Shown one piece after another: positions 10,751-22,034 of a stretch of 64,000 nucleotides of DNA. The position numbers were made by a program, and so were the translations under genes. The stretch comes from Persicaria tinctoria (Eukaryota; Streptophyta; Magnoliopsida; Caryophyllales; Polygonaceae). Position 1 is the stretch's first letter. The number at the start of each line of letters is the position of its first letter. The stretch covers positions 24,996,615 to 25,060,614 of the forward strand of contig JBANSL010000012.1 of NCBI GenBank assembly GCA_037127255.1, given 5' to 3'. The notes beneath the pieces are model-generated. The model had not been told where the DNA came from and made no database searches. It was given only the letters and a program-made list of their open reading frames with translations.

Positions 10751-13700
10751 TGTAACACCCCCTTTTTTAGATCCCAAGGGAATGTTGCAGCGCCAGTGAA
10801 TCCGCAGACTTTAATGTCTTTGAATTCACCTGAGGCTTATAGGGACATGTTATCATGCTCCCATAAACAAGATGATACAAATATATAATAGCGGAAGTCT
10901 TTATAAAAAGATTCAAGTTATTACATCCAAATATTAAACCAAGTCTTAGCAAATAAAAGTTCATAAACCAAACCAGCGGAATTCATATCTTTTACATTAT
11001 TAAAACATCCTATACAAACGACTAAGAAAGTAAAGCCATAAAAGAAGATGATTCCGGATCCAAGTGCCCAACCTTCGATGACAACGCTTACCCTAGACCT
11101 GCGGGTCATGGCCTGATATCCGAGGGATACCAGCCATCCAAAAGAAAGGACGGTTAGTTCGCGAGAACTAGCAAATGACGGCTCAAAACTGGGACTTCTT
11201 CGGATTTAAATCCATTGACCTTTAATGGTGTGAATTTAAATCCAAATGCGATTATTAGAGTATTTTAGTGGGTTGGTGAATTAATGACACGACTTCTAGG
11301 ACACGGATAACCCCGAAGGGTTGAATGAGAAAGTGAAGTAGGTGACGAGCACCATAGGAACCATATCCCGATTACGGATGAGATATGATATAGCTTTAGA
11401 AATGCGTTTTACGATCACCATGAAAACATTTCTCTTATTAAGTTCGGACTTGATATCGGATTATGAGGTACTCCATGTAGCCCAAATCCGTCCCGCTAGT
11501 AGTTACCCAGACGTTAGGGAGAGCCTACTATTAGGAGTGGGAAGAGGGTTGACTTCGTGTCCCCCGATATCAAGCATAAACAAAACTTTGGCCAAATGAA
11601 TAAATATTATTCACTCACTATCTCACATTGCATAGCTTAACATTAGTTCTTTAAAAAGAAACACATTTTTAAGTAATGATACCGGCCCCACTTACTAAAG
11701 TGGACACGACCTAAAACCTTTTTATTTGGTAGTGTAACATTCCGATTAAATTATATGTATATGTGCGCATTCGGAATGTGTTAGTTTCATGAAACTTTTA
11801 GACCGGGGAATAACGGCCCCGACCTCGCATTATACTACATAGCTTTTATTTGTATTTACTCTTGATGCAATTGAGTTCCACGTACTACTATTCCAACACA
11901 TTGTTAACTAGTGATTAAGGCCAACCTAGGTGATCACGCATGAAAATTAATCCATTTTAATAAAGGTAAAATGGATGCCAAGACCATAAATAAAATGCAT
12001 GGAACATAAATAAAGGCATATTACATACCTAATAAATTGCATGAAAGGATAAAGAATAAATCATGCATTTTTATAAAGCGGGTATCTACGTTATTATTTT
12101 ATAATAAGGTCGAATAATAACATTACCCGGTTACATGCCAATTCCAAAAGAACGGATAAATAAATTACACAAAGCAAGTGATTGTAATTTATTTTTAGTT
12201 GATTTGGCATGCATATCAAGGAAAGAAAACAACAAGACACGAAGGTGCCAAGTGAGCGGAAATGCTCGGATTGTCACTTGCCTTCTTGTTGTTCTTGAGT
12301 CGGGGAAGTTATACGGTTGAATTTGGTGGCGTCGAATGGATCTACACCAAAATCACAACACACAACGAAAGACACTTGTTAGGTGCTATTTTGGTCAAAC
12401 ACGACTTCTATTCAATTTATAACATAAATCGAATGAGACAAAGTCGTTAAATAAGACCACTACCCACCTCTTGAAAGACTTGCGTTGGAGTGTGCGCGCA
12501 AGGAGGTTGGTGAAAGGCTGCGATTCAAAGGAATAAAGATATTAATCAACTATTTAATCTAAATAAAAATTACATCCATAATCTGTAATTTTTATAAGTT
12601 AGAAAAGGGCAATTATTATAGAAGTAGAAAGTGTGGGCTAGTTTTTGTAATATGTCCTTCATCTTCACCAAAACGAATGTCCATGGACGTAGCATTCACC
12701 TGCTACTGGAAGGTGACCACGACGGCTCGACGCGGAGGGCTCGGTGTGGCTCGGTGGCTCCGAATGCCGTGGGTGGTGGCTCCGACGTCAGACGGTGCAA
12801 CTCCGGTCGACACGGTGGTGGCAAGGCGGCGCACCGGTGGTCCGACGACGGTGAAGAGGGCGGAGCAAATTTGGGGGTTTTGGATTTTGTATGGAATTGA
12901 ACCAATTTTTGGAATAGAATTTCTTCTGGAGATACAAGGAACACAATGGAGTAGGAGAAGAGCTCCAATTGTGAGTGATACGGATGAAGTGCACTCGGAA
13001 AGGTAGAGGGTGCTCCCCTTATGTCCGAATTCACTACACAAATCAATTCCATTCATCATTGCTGTGTAATTTGTCCATTAACTCGACTGTTACGACCGAA
13101 AACTACGCGAAACGTGGAGAAATAACGTTAATGATTCAACGACGAATTCAATGGGATTCTATCAATTAGAGCCTCCAGCACAACGTCCTTATCTATAGGA
13201 GTCAATGGGCATTGATTTCCCCAATTATTGGGATGTAACCGTCGCTTAATTGCAAGCTTGAATTTGCTCGGTTGGAGGTGGAAGACAGAGTCGACTCACT
13301 CCACTCGACCGAGTCAACTCGGTTAACCCAGTCAACCCTGATCCAAAGGAGAGTGAACTGTTGGGCTGGAGAGGAAGTTGGGCCCTGGGCCCATCTGACG
13401 TTTCTTTAAGAAACTGACGTAGTGTATATGTATATATGATCTATAGACACCACACATATATATACATGGGTATAATATATGTACGTATATATTTCATTTT
13501 TTTTTTTTGTTTTGAAAGCATGTACGTATAGCTAATATATAAGATATAGAATATATATCATATAACATGCATTCGTATGTGTACGTATATAATATATACC
13601 TATATATTATATGTACGGACTCCCGTTAGTATATATATACTTATATATTTAATCTCGCAGGTTATATTTTATACCTTTAAATAATATTATAAAATTAAAT

Positions 13701-13918
13701 AAATACTTATTTAACTTTATAAAAATATCATAAGGTAAAATTAAATATATCCTTTCAGTTCAAAATTCCCAAAATGTCAGGAGACACTTTTATAAAATTT
13801 AAATGTTCAATATAGAGAATAAATAATTCCCTATACTCTTACAACCCCAACTCATTACAATATACTTTTATTTAAATTTATCCAATTTAAATAACATGAA
13901 ATACTGTGGGGTATTTCA
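10751..13918 (-). repeat. 5' LTR of the chromovirus (3168 bp)
   Basis: It matches 2868-6032 with about 12 substitutions by eye and three extra T in a homopolymer near 13500. It would supply the promoter, on the minus strand. The TATATA-rich part (13410-13650) is a possible promoter region, but I did not assign a single TATA box. Confidence 0.92.
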
Positions 13919-14778
13919 GAAGTATGAGATTTATAAATTATTTTATACAATGTTTCCTATCATAATGCATATAAAAAAAGTTTAATTAGTTAGATAAAAA
14001 ATAAAATAATACTTTTCTTCATTATTTAAAAACCAATTGATCATCTCAAAGCTAGTGAATGTGATGGCATCAGTTGGTGTAATTTGTATCTAGTTGTGCA
14101 ACTGCGGTAAAAGCCTTAATATGGTATTTGATAGGTATATTTTTCAACTTTATCACTAGCTGTATTTTATTTTTCGAATATTTTTCAACTTTATCAAAGC
14201 TGATATATTTAATTTCATTAATTATTTATAAATAAAATTTATATCAAATAACTTATATTTTCAATATATATAAGTTATATAAATTCTTAATTATAATATA
14301 TTTACAATTTTATTTACATTTATAAAATGTAAACAATTTGAAATATATGCTAAATAAAAGTATCCACTACGTATATATTATGGTTGAATATTATATGAAA
14401 AATCAATAAAATTTATTTCACTAATATATGGTTGTAAAAATAACAATTGAAATTTGATTCATTCAATTCAAAATTTCAAACGGTTTAAAAAAACGGTTTT
14501 TTTTTCATTAAAAAAAGTTTTTTTTTTGCATAAAAAACGGTTTTTGAAAGACCGAAAGTTGTAGAATTTTTTTTTAAAAAAAATTCTCTAAATACACCTG
14601 TCAAATTTTAATTGGTGGTGTAGAATTATGTGTATCACCATCCGAGAAAGAGAGGGGCACAAAATAAGAGTTGATTAAGAAAGGGAGGGGTAAAATTGGG
14701 AAAAAAAAACATATTAGGCCGCCACGTGGATAGTCTAACTATCCTCCAAAAGACTCGGCTTTAAAAGATATAGGAGGA

Positions 14779-15112
14779 TATTCATTGTATTGCATGTGTG
14801 TGTGATATATTAATTTTTATTTATATTAATATTTTTAATTATGTGTGTGTGATATATTAATTTTTATTTATATTAGTATTTTTAACTAAAAATATAATTT
14901 AAACCAAAAGTTCTGGTTTTCTTTTAATTTTTAAAAAAATTCATTATATATACCAATATTTTTTTTCTCGAAACAAAGAAGTATGTATATATAGTTTGGG
15001 TATTAAGGTAAAAAAAAATAGGATAAAAAAAAATATGTATTTAGCTTCTTCTTTTAAAGCGTATTTGCTTTAGTTTTCAAGGGTGGAGAGGGGAAAATGG
15101 AATTAAATACAC
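14779..15112. other. AT-rich DNA with a 48-bp tandem duplication
   Basis: A segment starting TGTGTGTGTGATATATTAAT occurs twice in tandem (about 14795-14842 and 14843-14890), with one difference. The end (15070-15110) belongs to the same repeat as 1922-1970. No coding sequence is seen. Confidence 0.5.
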
Positions 15113-15121
15113 AAGTATTTT

Positions 15122-15348
15122 TTTTCGGTAACGTGGAGGTTTCGAGATTGTCGACTAATCCACATGGGTTCGCGCACTAGCCTGCAAAGGACGTGAACCG
15201 GTAAGCCAGAAGGCAAGACACCAGGCATGCTCATCCAAATCGATGAAGCCTTGAGCACCCATTAATCACACATAATGTGTGAGATTTGAACCATTGACCT
15301 CTTGCAAGGGTTACCTCTCCCCTTTCACTAGAGCAAGGGGTCATTGGT
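15122..15348 (-). mobile_element. SINE (tRNA-type internal promoter)
   Basis: On the minus strand this 227-bp insertion has a box-B motif (GGTTCAAATCT) near its start and an A-rich tail (poly-T at 15122-15125 on the plus strand). It is flanked by the 9-bp repeat AAGTATTTT at 15113-15121 and 15349-15357. Target duplication plus A-tail plus an RNA polymerase III box identify a SINE. It has split an older repeat of the 1922-1970 type. Confidence 0.75.
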
Positions 15349-15357
15349 AAGTATTTT

Positions 15358-15658
15358 GCTAAGTTGGCAAAGAGTTGAGAGGGGGAATAATACTAACTGA
15401 TGTAGGAGGGGATTAGGGATGACAATGGGTCGAATGGTGGGTGGATTGCCTATTTCCATCGCCCAACCTATCATCTAAAAAACCCTACTTGATTGACCCA
15501 TCATCCGCTTCTAGTTTCACCCGCCTCATTCACTCATCATCAAACTGTTAATCGGATGGATCAAGTGAAAATTCGGGTGAATCATTGAACCACATCTTAT
15601 CAAATTCAACAACAACAAAAAAAAAACTTAAAAAGATTAATGCAATGATTAATGCTTT
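15358..15658. other. Intergenic repeat-like DNA, no gene
   Basis: After the remaining half of the older repeat, the sequence contains GGGATGACAATGGGTCG near 15416, a word often seen in plant dispersed repeats. I found no terminus or coding frame. Confidence 0.4.
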
Positions 15659-16459
15659 AATAAGTAACGGATTTTCCGCCGGGTAGCCCTAAGTTTTTGC
15701 CTAATCCGCGAGGTAACCAAAGTTTTTAGAAAGTCCGCGTGGTAACCCTGATATTTTAAAATTTTCCGCGTTTTAACCAATTTGTCAATTTGGGGGAAGG
15801 GTGTAAAGTTTGGGCACAATATTGCAAATAAGGAAGGATTTAAAATTAAAACAATGAAAAACACGTTCCTCTTCTTCTAACAGAGAAAGTCGAATGGGGG
15901 TGGTTCTTGTGAAGTCGATCCTCTTTTCTCCAGTTCGATGACGATGAAGATGAAGACGACAATAGAGAGTGGCTGGTTGGATGCGATGGCCGGTATTGGA
16001 GGAGGCGCTATGGACAGGTTCTACTCTTCTTTCATCTCATTTAGGACTTTCCTTCAATTTGGAATTTAGGGTTCCTGAAATTGGGACGAAATTAGGATGC
16101 AGTTTTATGTTTCCTGAATTTAGGGTTCCCTCCTACCTTTTCTTTAATGGAGATTGAGTTTATGGTGATAAAAAAAATACAAAATACGGAGTATTTCTAT
16201 GCATTGTTGATGGTTGCAATTTTAGGTTAGTTTAATAGTTCAAATCCACAATATGGGGTAAAATTGGGGTTTTTTTCATGCCTAAAATTGTGGTAGTTTT
16301 TTCATCAAAAAAAATTGTGGTAGTTTGTTCATGTGTGCTGAAACTATCGAATTAGCTCATTATTATGCTTTGTTGATTGCTGAAGTTTTAGATTAGTTTA
16401 TAGTTGTGCATTGATGCAGTCTGAAAGCATTTTGTATTGTTGCTTGCAGGATACTTTGT

Positions 16460-16699
16460 GTGGATACCATCTCTCGCTATTTTTGGCTCAAAACTAGTTT
16501 GGGGGTTGAATTGGATGTGATTCTTGTTCCCACTACTGCCATGCTAACCAGCACTCATAATGTATCTTTCCAAATATTTGATCCTACTACTTTACACAAG
16601 TTTCAAATCAAAAGTATTGAAATTCAGCCGGTTGGAACTTATTCAATTCGTGTTGGGCAGATAATCGTTGAAGATTGTGATTTTTTGGTGATGGTCTGA
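16460..16699 (+). CDS. Hypothetical 79-residue frame inside the MULE
   Basis: The frame reads MDTISRYFWLKTSLGVELDV... to ...EDCDFLVMV and follows a possible splice acceptor (TTGCTTGCAG, ending 16449). I recognise no domain. It may be an exon captured by the MULE. Coding status is unproven. Confidence 0.25.
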   Translation: MDTISRYFWLKTSLGVELDVILVPTTAMLTSTHNVSFQIFDPTTLHKFQIKSIEIQPVGTYSIRVGQIIVEDCDFLVMV

Positions 16700-16768
16700 T
16701 GTAAATGAAGAACTAAATATTAACACATCACTTGAGTTTCAAGCAACACGTTTATCTAGTCAACATAT

Positions 16769-16835
16769 AACCTATTAGCTCAATGAGAGCAATGTGTTTA
16801 TACACAAAAATGTGGGTTCAAATCCCACATAGGCT
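16769..16835 (+). other. tRNA-like sequence A (pseudo-tRNA)
   Basis: It folds as a tRNA with acceptor AACCTAT/ATAGGCT (one mismatch), a short D-arm without GG, T-arm TGGGTTCAAATCCCA and an anticodon arm TGTG-TTTATA-CACA with a six-base loop (TAT in the anticodon position). The short loops argue against function. A related sequence lies inverted at 17315-17383. Confidence 0.5.
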
Positions 16836-17314
16836 TACTATTATTAATGAATCGTTTAAGTTTTAACTTATTTAGCATTAATAAACGAAAGAAAGATTTT
16901 AAATGCCACATATGTTAATCCTTTTGCTGCTAATAACGACGAGGAGGACAAGGTAGTGGCGACGATGAAGAGCTCAGCTTTTCTCGATTTCACTTTGTGT
17001 TAATCCTTTTGCTTCCGAAGCATTTTTGTTTAATTGATTGGTTGATAATCACTCCCTTCAACTATGTTTGTACAATCCTTAATTAGCCGTAGGTATTAAA
17101 AAAACAGTACCAAAAACAATATTTCTTTGGCTATGAGACTACATATTGCTGTTTATTTGTGGATACTTGTACAACTGACTTTGGAATTGTTTTTTTACTT
17201 CTTTTTTTTTTTGTCTAATTTCACCCATGTGGTAAACTCTTGATTTAATTTTGTTTATACATGCTAAATCCAATTTCAACTTGCACATAATTTAAACGAT
17301 TAATGAATATAATA

Positions 17315-17383
17315 AGCCTATATGGGATTTGAACCTACATCTTTGTGTATGAACACATTGCTCTCCCATTAAGCTAATAGGCT
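17315..17383 (-). other. tRNA-like sequence B (pseudo-tRNA)
   Basis: On the minus strand it has a perfect 7-bp acceptor (AGCCTAT/ATAGGCT), a D-arm, a T-arm and an anticodon arm ATGTG-TTCATA-CACAA with a six-base loop (CAT). Flanking sequence is shared with copy A in inverted orientation (about 16715-16850 against 17300-17460), so the pair forms a large inverted repeat. Confidence 0.5.
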
Positions 17384-17819
17384 ATATATTGAGTTGTTAA
17401 CTAAATATCATTGTTGCTTGAGACTCAAGTGGTGAGCTGATATTAAGCTCTTCATTTGCAACAAACAAGCACCAAAAATTAATTGTCTTCAATGGTTATC
17501 CACACAACATGAATTGAATGAGTTCAGTGTTATTTAATCAAGTACAATACTAAGATTACATTAACTAGTTTGCAAAAAAAAAAATGAATGAGTTTATTGT
17601 CTCCGTCTTTGTGGCCTAACAAGAAGCAGGTGTTGGACACGGATCGGCACTAACACCAGCATTACGACAACAACGAGAGATGTTATTGACACTGCGTTAG
17701 CTAGTTTTCAACCCACATCAGTGATAGATGATTACATTAACTAGGTTTCAGCCAGCAACAATGCATAGTTGTATACTGATGCAGTGCAATTATCGATGAC
17801 TCCTGGTGACATTGAGGAC

Positions 17820-17985
17820 AACATGAAGGTTTCATTCGATGGTCCTATCACTCGTGCAAGGGCCAAGAAGATTCATATTGCAACTAAGGACCACGTGTCC
17901 TGTGTGCCGAGCCCAGCGCCCGGACATCCGCGCACACCCTGAGGACCACGTGTCCTGTGTGCCGAGCCCAGCGCCAGCGCTTCCG
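17820..17985 (+). pseudogene. Retrotransposon polyprotein scrap with a 55-bp tandem duplication
   Basis: The frame reads KVSFDGPITRARAKKIHIAT, like the GP(I/V)TRARAKR linker found in plant retrotransposon proteins. A 34-bp unit beginning AGGACCACGTGTCCTG occurs at 17887 and 17942, a 55-bp period containing a CACGTG word. A relative of the protein motif lies in the SYS1 intron near 23180. Confidence 0.4.
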
Positions 17986-18959
17986 ACATCCTCTCTACTC
18001 TCTCGCTTTCCCTTGCTTCTTCCTGTTGCTAAATCTGAGTTCTTTAATTGCTGGAATTTTACTAAGTATAAAATTGTCGCTATTCCAGAATTTTAATCAC
18101 TTGTTAATTGTTCCCAATTCAGGAGATATCAAGAGCATTGCAAGATCGGGAAAATATACGACGTGATTCTTGATCTTGAGCACATAGGCGAAGGATCGGG
18201 TATCCCAAACGTATCATATACCAACCTAAAATTTCAGCCATCAATAATGCACAACAATGTCCATTAAAAAATTTCAACACACATGAACAAACAACTTGAA
18301 TTTTAAGTGTGAAAAAACCTCAATTTTACCTCGATGAGAGGAGAGAGGTAAGAGGAGAGGAGTACCTGACTGCTTATCGCCTTCGAAACCAAACAACCTT
18401 AAATTCGAAACCACCAGACTGCTTCTTTTGGCATAAACAAACAACCTTGGCCGCCCCTACAACTCCTCATGGTCATGCTTATCGCCTTCGCAACCACCCA
18501 GACTGCTTCTTTCGTGCATTTTGAATTTTTGACGTTTCTATCACCACAAATTGGGAGAAAGCCTAATTTATCCCCAATTTCAAGAACCCTAAATTCGAAA
18601 TTGGGGAAAGCATGAGAGAGATGAGAGAATAGGAACATATGTTCTTAGTGCTACCGGCCATCGTCGGATTCAGCACCACTCCCCGTCGTAGTGTCGTAGT
18701 CGTCGAACTGGAGATGAGAGAATGGGGCAACTGGTGTTCGTCAACTGGAGAAGAAGAGGGAGGAATGGAGGAATGTGATTTTCTATTTTTGCAAAGTTAT
18801 TTACAATGATTTGCCCAAACTTTACACCCACACTTAAAATTGACAAATTGGTTCAAACACGGAAAATTTTAATCTAAAAACTTTGGTTACCTCGTGGATT
18901 AGGCAAAATCCTAGGACTACCCGGCGGAAAATCCGAATAAGTAAATAACTAGCAACGTA

Positions 18960-19350
18960 AAATTAACTTAATCATATGAAACAAACGAGATGCATCGTAA
19001 ACGAAATTCACCCTACCGCAATAGAGAGTACAAGCCTCGCAGTTATGCTGAAGGTTTCAATGAAATTGCCCCCCTGCAGTTGGTTAAAGCCCTTGATGAC
19101 TAATCAGGATGTTGGGGTACAAGGGACCATGTATGGCCTTGAAAATCCATTTAACACCAAGAGAGTTAGCATCAGGATGTTGGGGTACAAGGGACCCTGT
19201 ATGGCCTATGGGTATGGAAGAGAGCATTGAACTCGTCGGACAAGGCAGCTATTCATTCACGAAACTTGGATGCCTAAGAGAAAGATAGAGGCTCTTCTAG
19301 GATGTCAGACGGTAGTGGCCAAAGCAATGGTATGAAGGACCATCAGTTCA
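18960..19350 (-). pseudogene. Ty1/copia reverse transcriptase fragment
   Basis: Minus-strand frames give SDEFNAL, then GSLVPQHPDANSLGVKWIFK, then GFNQLQGGNFIETFS and RLVLSIAV, in the order of the N-terminal half of copia RT. Frames change between pieces, and a 38-bp stretch containing GGGTACAAGGGACC is duplicated (about 19110 and 19180). No LTRs are visible. Confidence 0.65.
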
Positions 19351-19467
19351 GGAGAGGGCGATTGAGATGAAGTGGTGTACTCGTGTATGTGGGAACTGGG
19401 AAGAGTTAGACGTGGTGGGTTGGGATGGGCTCGGCTCGGCTCGGCTCCTCACACTGTTTTTCAACAC

Positions 19468-20258
19468 TGGAAGGTCGACAAGCTCAACTTTGTTGCTTGC
19501 TTGTCTTCCTTCTTCGGTGTCCTAATCTACTCAGTTCCCATGCCTTGTCTTTCCATGAACACACAAAATATGGTCTTTAGTCTTTACAAGCTTGTTTCGC
19601 TAAACGTTTACATCCCTTCTCCGCCAAACACCATGGCTCTAGGTAACATCCCAAGGACACAGATTTACCAGAACGTTGGAAGATACCATGAAGCTATGAG
19701 AATCCCGTCGTTTCTCATACTTGCTGTCGACTGTCGAGTCTCCAATCTACTTTTCCAATGCAACTTACCTACAAGAAAGGTGAGCTTCCAAAATCCTACT
19801 TAACAGTCAAGATTTATACATAAACTCCCAATTATCCTTATATGAAATGCTAGAAAATGCAGGATGCTAAGATGGGTAAGAGAAGAGGAAGATTACATCA
19901 GAGAAAATAACGAGCGCGATCAAATGCGTAATCTTAGACTTACCGGTAAGCTATAGCTAACAAATTAGTCAATTAACCCTACACAAGAACTTGTTTCACT
20001 CCTAGCAACAACTCATCCCATCCCTTCTTTTTTTGTTCAACAGCTGTCACAGCCATCAACACCAGTGGCATTGATTTGTTGTGCAAGCTCAGGAAGATGC
20101 TGGAGAGAAGATCAATGCAGGTAATACCTTTGTCGACAAAACCGAAAATGTTCCACTTCACCTAACAAAACAGCTCGACATGTTCCACTGTACTTATATT
20201 TGACTTTCTGTACAAATGTGTGCAGCTTGTGCTTACAAACCCAGCTTATACCTTTTGA
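19468..20258 (+). pseudogene. Broken sulfate transporter gene (SULTR3-like, STAS region)
   Basis: Four exon pieces keep correct splice borders: 19468-19779 (KVDKLNFVACLSSFFGVLI, LGNIPRTQIYQNVGRYHEAM), 19863-19945 (MLRWVREEEDYIRENNE), 20044-20120 (TAVTAINTSGIDLLCKLRKM) and 20226-20258 (LVLTNPA then a stop). The order matches the last membrane segments and the cytosolic STAS domain of plant SLC26-type sulfate transporters. The first piece has a short duplication near 19725-19738 that shifts the frame, and its membrane part is scrambled. The N-terminal membrane domain and the C-terminus are absent. Retained introns show that this is a genomic fragment, not a retrocopy. Confidence 0.8.
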
Positions 20259-20773
20259 GTTTTGATCGATGCTCCAATCGATCAAAAGGGAATATGAATA
20301 CCTATGACAAATGGTACTGAAATATAGGACAGCATATTTGCAACATTAAGCTAAAGAGAACTCTGTGATATGAAAGTTCCAACTTTTGATCAGAATATTG
20401 TTTTTTGCGTTGAAATCAGAAAGAAGATGCAAAGCAGAAAATGGATTCTCAATCAAGGGAGCTGTCACAATGAAAGAAAAATGTTGATAACACCCCATTT
20501 TGGGGTAATGATGGGCCTAAATACACTCTCCCTTGAGTGCAGAGTAAAGTCAGACGAAGTGGGTAAACTTGTGGATCAACCACATATAGGTTCAAGAGGA
20601 ATGATGAAGTACCAATCAAAAACATCAACCCAATAGGAGATAACTATTGACAGGGACTAACACTCCACACAAACACGGAGCTTTGGAGAACCTAAAAGGA
20701 AGGAGGATTTAACTATTACTGTGACAGACTCACAGGAGGACTCAAGACATAAACATATGAACTCTACACACTA
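20259..20773. other. Intergenic DNA, no supported gene
   Basis: There is an 88-codon frame at 20370-20636, but it has no recognisable domain and its composition is like its surroundings. I see nothing else. Confidence 0.5.
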
Positions 20774-21036
20774 CTCCCTCCTATCCAAAATATACGTTGT
20801 TTGATTTTTCAACATTTTCTCCCTCTCCAAGACTTCAACACGTATTTTAAAAAGCTAGAAACTATACCTAAAATATCAACTTTTTTTAAATTATTTTTTT
20901 ACAACTTAATATTTGTTGGTAATAAGTATTAAATTGTAAAAAAATAATTATAAAAAAGTTAATATATTATATAGTTTTTAACTCCTTAAAATACGTGTTA
21001 AAAAGTCAAACGACGTGTATTTTTTATCGGAGGGAG
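20774..21036. mobile_element. Stowaway MITE 1
   Basis: A 263-bp element has inverted ends CTCCCTCCTATCC... and (reverse complement) CTCCCTCCGATAA..., both followed by an ACG(T/C)(T/C)GTTTGA block. It is flanked by TA at 20772-20773 and 21037-21038. This matches Tc1/mariner-derived Stowaway elements. It has no coding capacity. Confidence 0.88.
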
Positions 21037-21038
21037 TA

Positions 21039-22034
21039 CATTTCTAGCCAGTTCCTCCACCAACTGGCCACCCCTCACGAGGTAAGCACCCAAATTTTAA
21101 AACATAGAAGCTTAGCAAATGAAGTGGGCCCGATATTAAATCTACAGGCAAGATGAATTAACGAGTTGGCCAAGTTTCAATTGTTTTAAAGTTTGTAATT
21201 TTTGGTCAGAATTATTCAAGTCTCATTGGTACTTTACATGACTATGATTTTTTTACCCTTAGTCTGGTTATCCTGGGTTTACACAGAACATGTGACATGT
21301 CTAACCGAATTCTGCAATACATCTTGTGTTTGACCCTTGTCAACAAATCTATTTGGAGATAGTAAAAAATTATGCGCAAACCTTGATGTGAACAATAATG
21401 AGAACTGGAATCTATCAAAGTGGCTGATGCATAAGCTCAAACATTATGTGAGCACTGCAGAAAAGGAGATATTTTGCATCAAGAATGTGTACCCACCCCC
21501 AACACTCCACCCCTCCTCCCCAGGTGCTTTTTTCCAAATTCAGTGCATAAACAAACTAATACAAAGGATGTCTTTTGACTTTTGTGCAAGAAAAAAAAAA
21601 ATCTCATAGGAGATGCATAAATTAATATAATCAGCAAAGGGAAAAAGTGGGCCTCTGATATTTGATTATGATCATTGTGCATTACTCATTGTGAATATGA
21701 TGTTACGCAGCCAAAAAAGAAATATATCCTCGACTGGCTGACATTTAATATTCCCAGCTCTTTACTACAGCAGGAAAAAAATAGAGAATATTCTACTCAT
21801 TAAGAACTGTATGAGATTTTACAAGTGGGGTTACCTGACAGATAATCCAGTTCTTCAAACTGTAAAGAGAGTACTAACTTCTCTTCCAGAAAGGGTAAAA
21901 TTCAAAGCAATCTGATAAAAAAGAATCTGAGATTTACGTCATATAAGCTTCATCCACAAGCTTCTCCCCAGCAGATCAAGGCTCGGAGAGAAGACCCTTT
22001 CTTGCCCGTTGAGAGTTTTTGTTCCTCTGGTCAG
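21039..22034. other. Intergenic DNA and probable SYS1 3' UTR
   Basis: The right part (roughly 21850-22034) probably holds the SYS1 3' UTR. I did not find a clear polyadenylation signal. The rest has no supported feature. Confidence 0.45.

Larger units (their letters stand above)
2868..13918 (-). mobile_element. Ty3/gypsy chromovirus (Tekay-like), internally deleted, young
   Basis: A complete-ended LTR retrotransposon of 11,051 bp lies on the minus strand. Both LTRs run TG...CA, and the 5-bp target duplication GAAGT is present at 2863-2867 and 13919-13923. A tRNA-iMet-type primer site and a polypurine tract are next to the LTRs. Gene order in element direction is an extra ORF, gag, protease, reverse transcriptase, then directly the integrase C-terminus with a chromodomain. 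RNase H and the integrase catalytic core are missing, so it cannot be autonomous. The LTRs differ by about 12 substitutions and one 3-bp homopolymer indel (about 0.4%), which indicates recent insertion. The Tekay-like placement rests on the chromodomain and the RT motifs. Confidence 0.9.
2314..14778 (-). mobile_element. Non-autonomous Helitron interrupted by an LTR retrotransposon
   Basis: On the minus strand the 3' terminus has a hairpin (CCCGTGC...GCACAGG, 2325-2343) about 7 nt before CTAG at 2314-2317, followed by T, the standard Helitron 3' end. A matching 5' end is proposed at 14778, where the minus strand reads A then TCCTCCTATATC..., followed by a CACGTGGC motif near 14720 as in many plant Helitrons. 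Removing the 11,051-bp LTR element and one target copy leaves about 1.4 kb with no coding capacity. The 3' end is firmer than the 5' end. Confidence 0.5.
15668..18935. mobile_element. Long-TIR MULE (3268 bp), non-autonomous
   Basis: The ends are inverted copies starting CGGATTTTCCGCCGGGTAG. Similarity continues for about 180 bp and, less well, to about 400 bp. The 9-bp direct repeat AATAAGTAA flanks the element at 15659-15667 and 18936-18944. Long TIRs with a 9-bp duplication are the signature of Mutator-like elements. There is no transposase. The interior carries a tRNA-like inverted pair, a 79-codon frame and a retrotransposon scrap, so it has the look of a sequence-capturing element. Confidence 0.88.

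Noticed and set aside
16769..16835. Functional tRNA-Ile (UAU)
   Set aside because: The anticodon loop has six bases, the D-loop lacks GG and the acceptor has a mismatch.
20370..20636. 88-codon plus-strand frame
   Set aside because: No domain, no splice context and no composition difference from the flanks.
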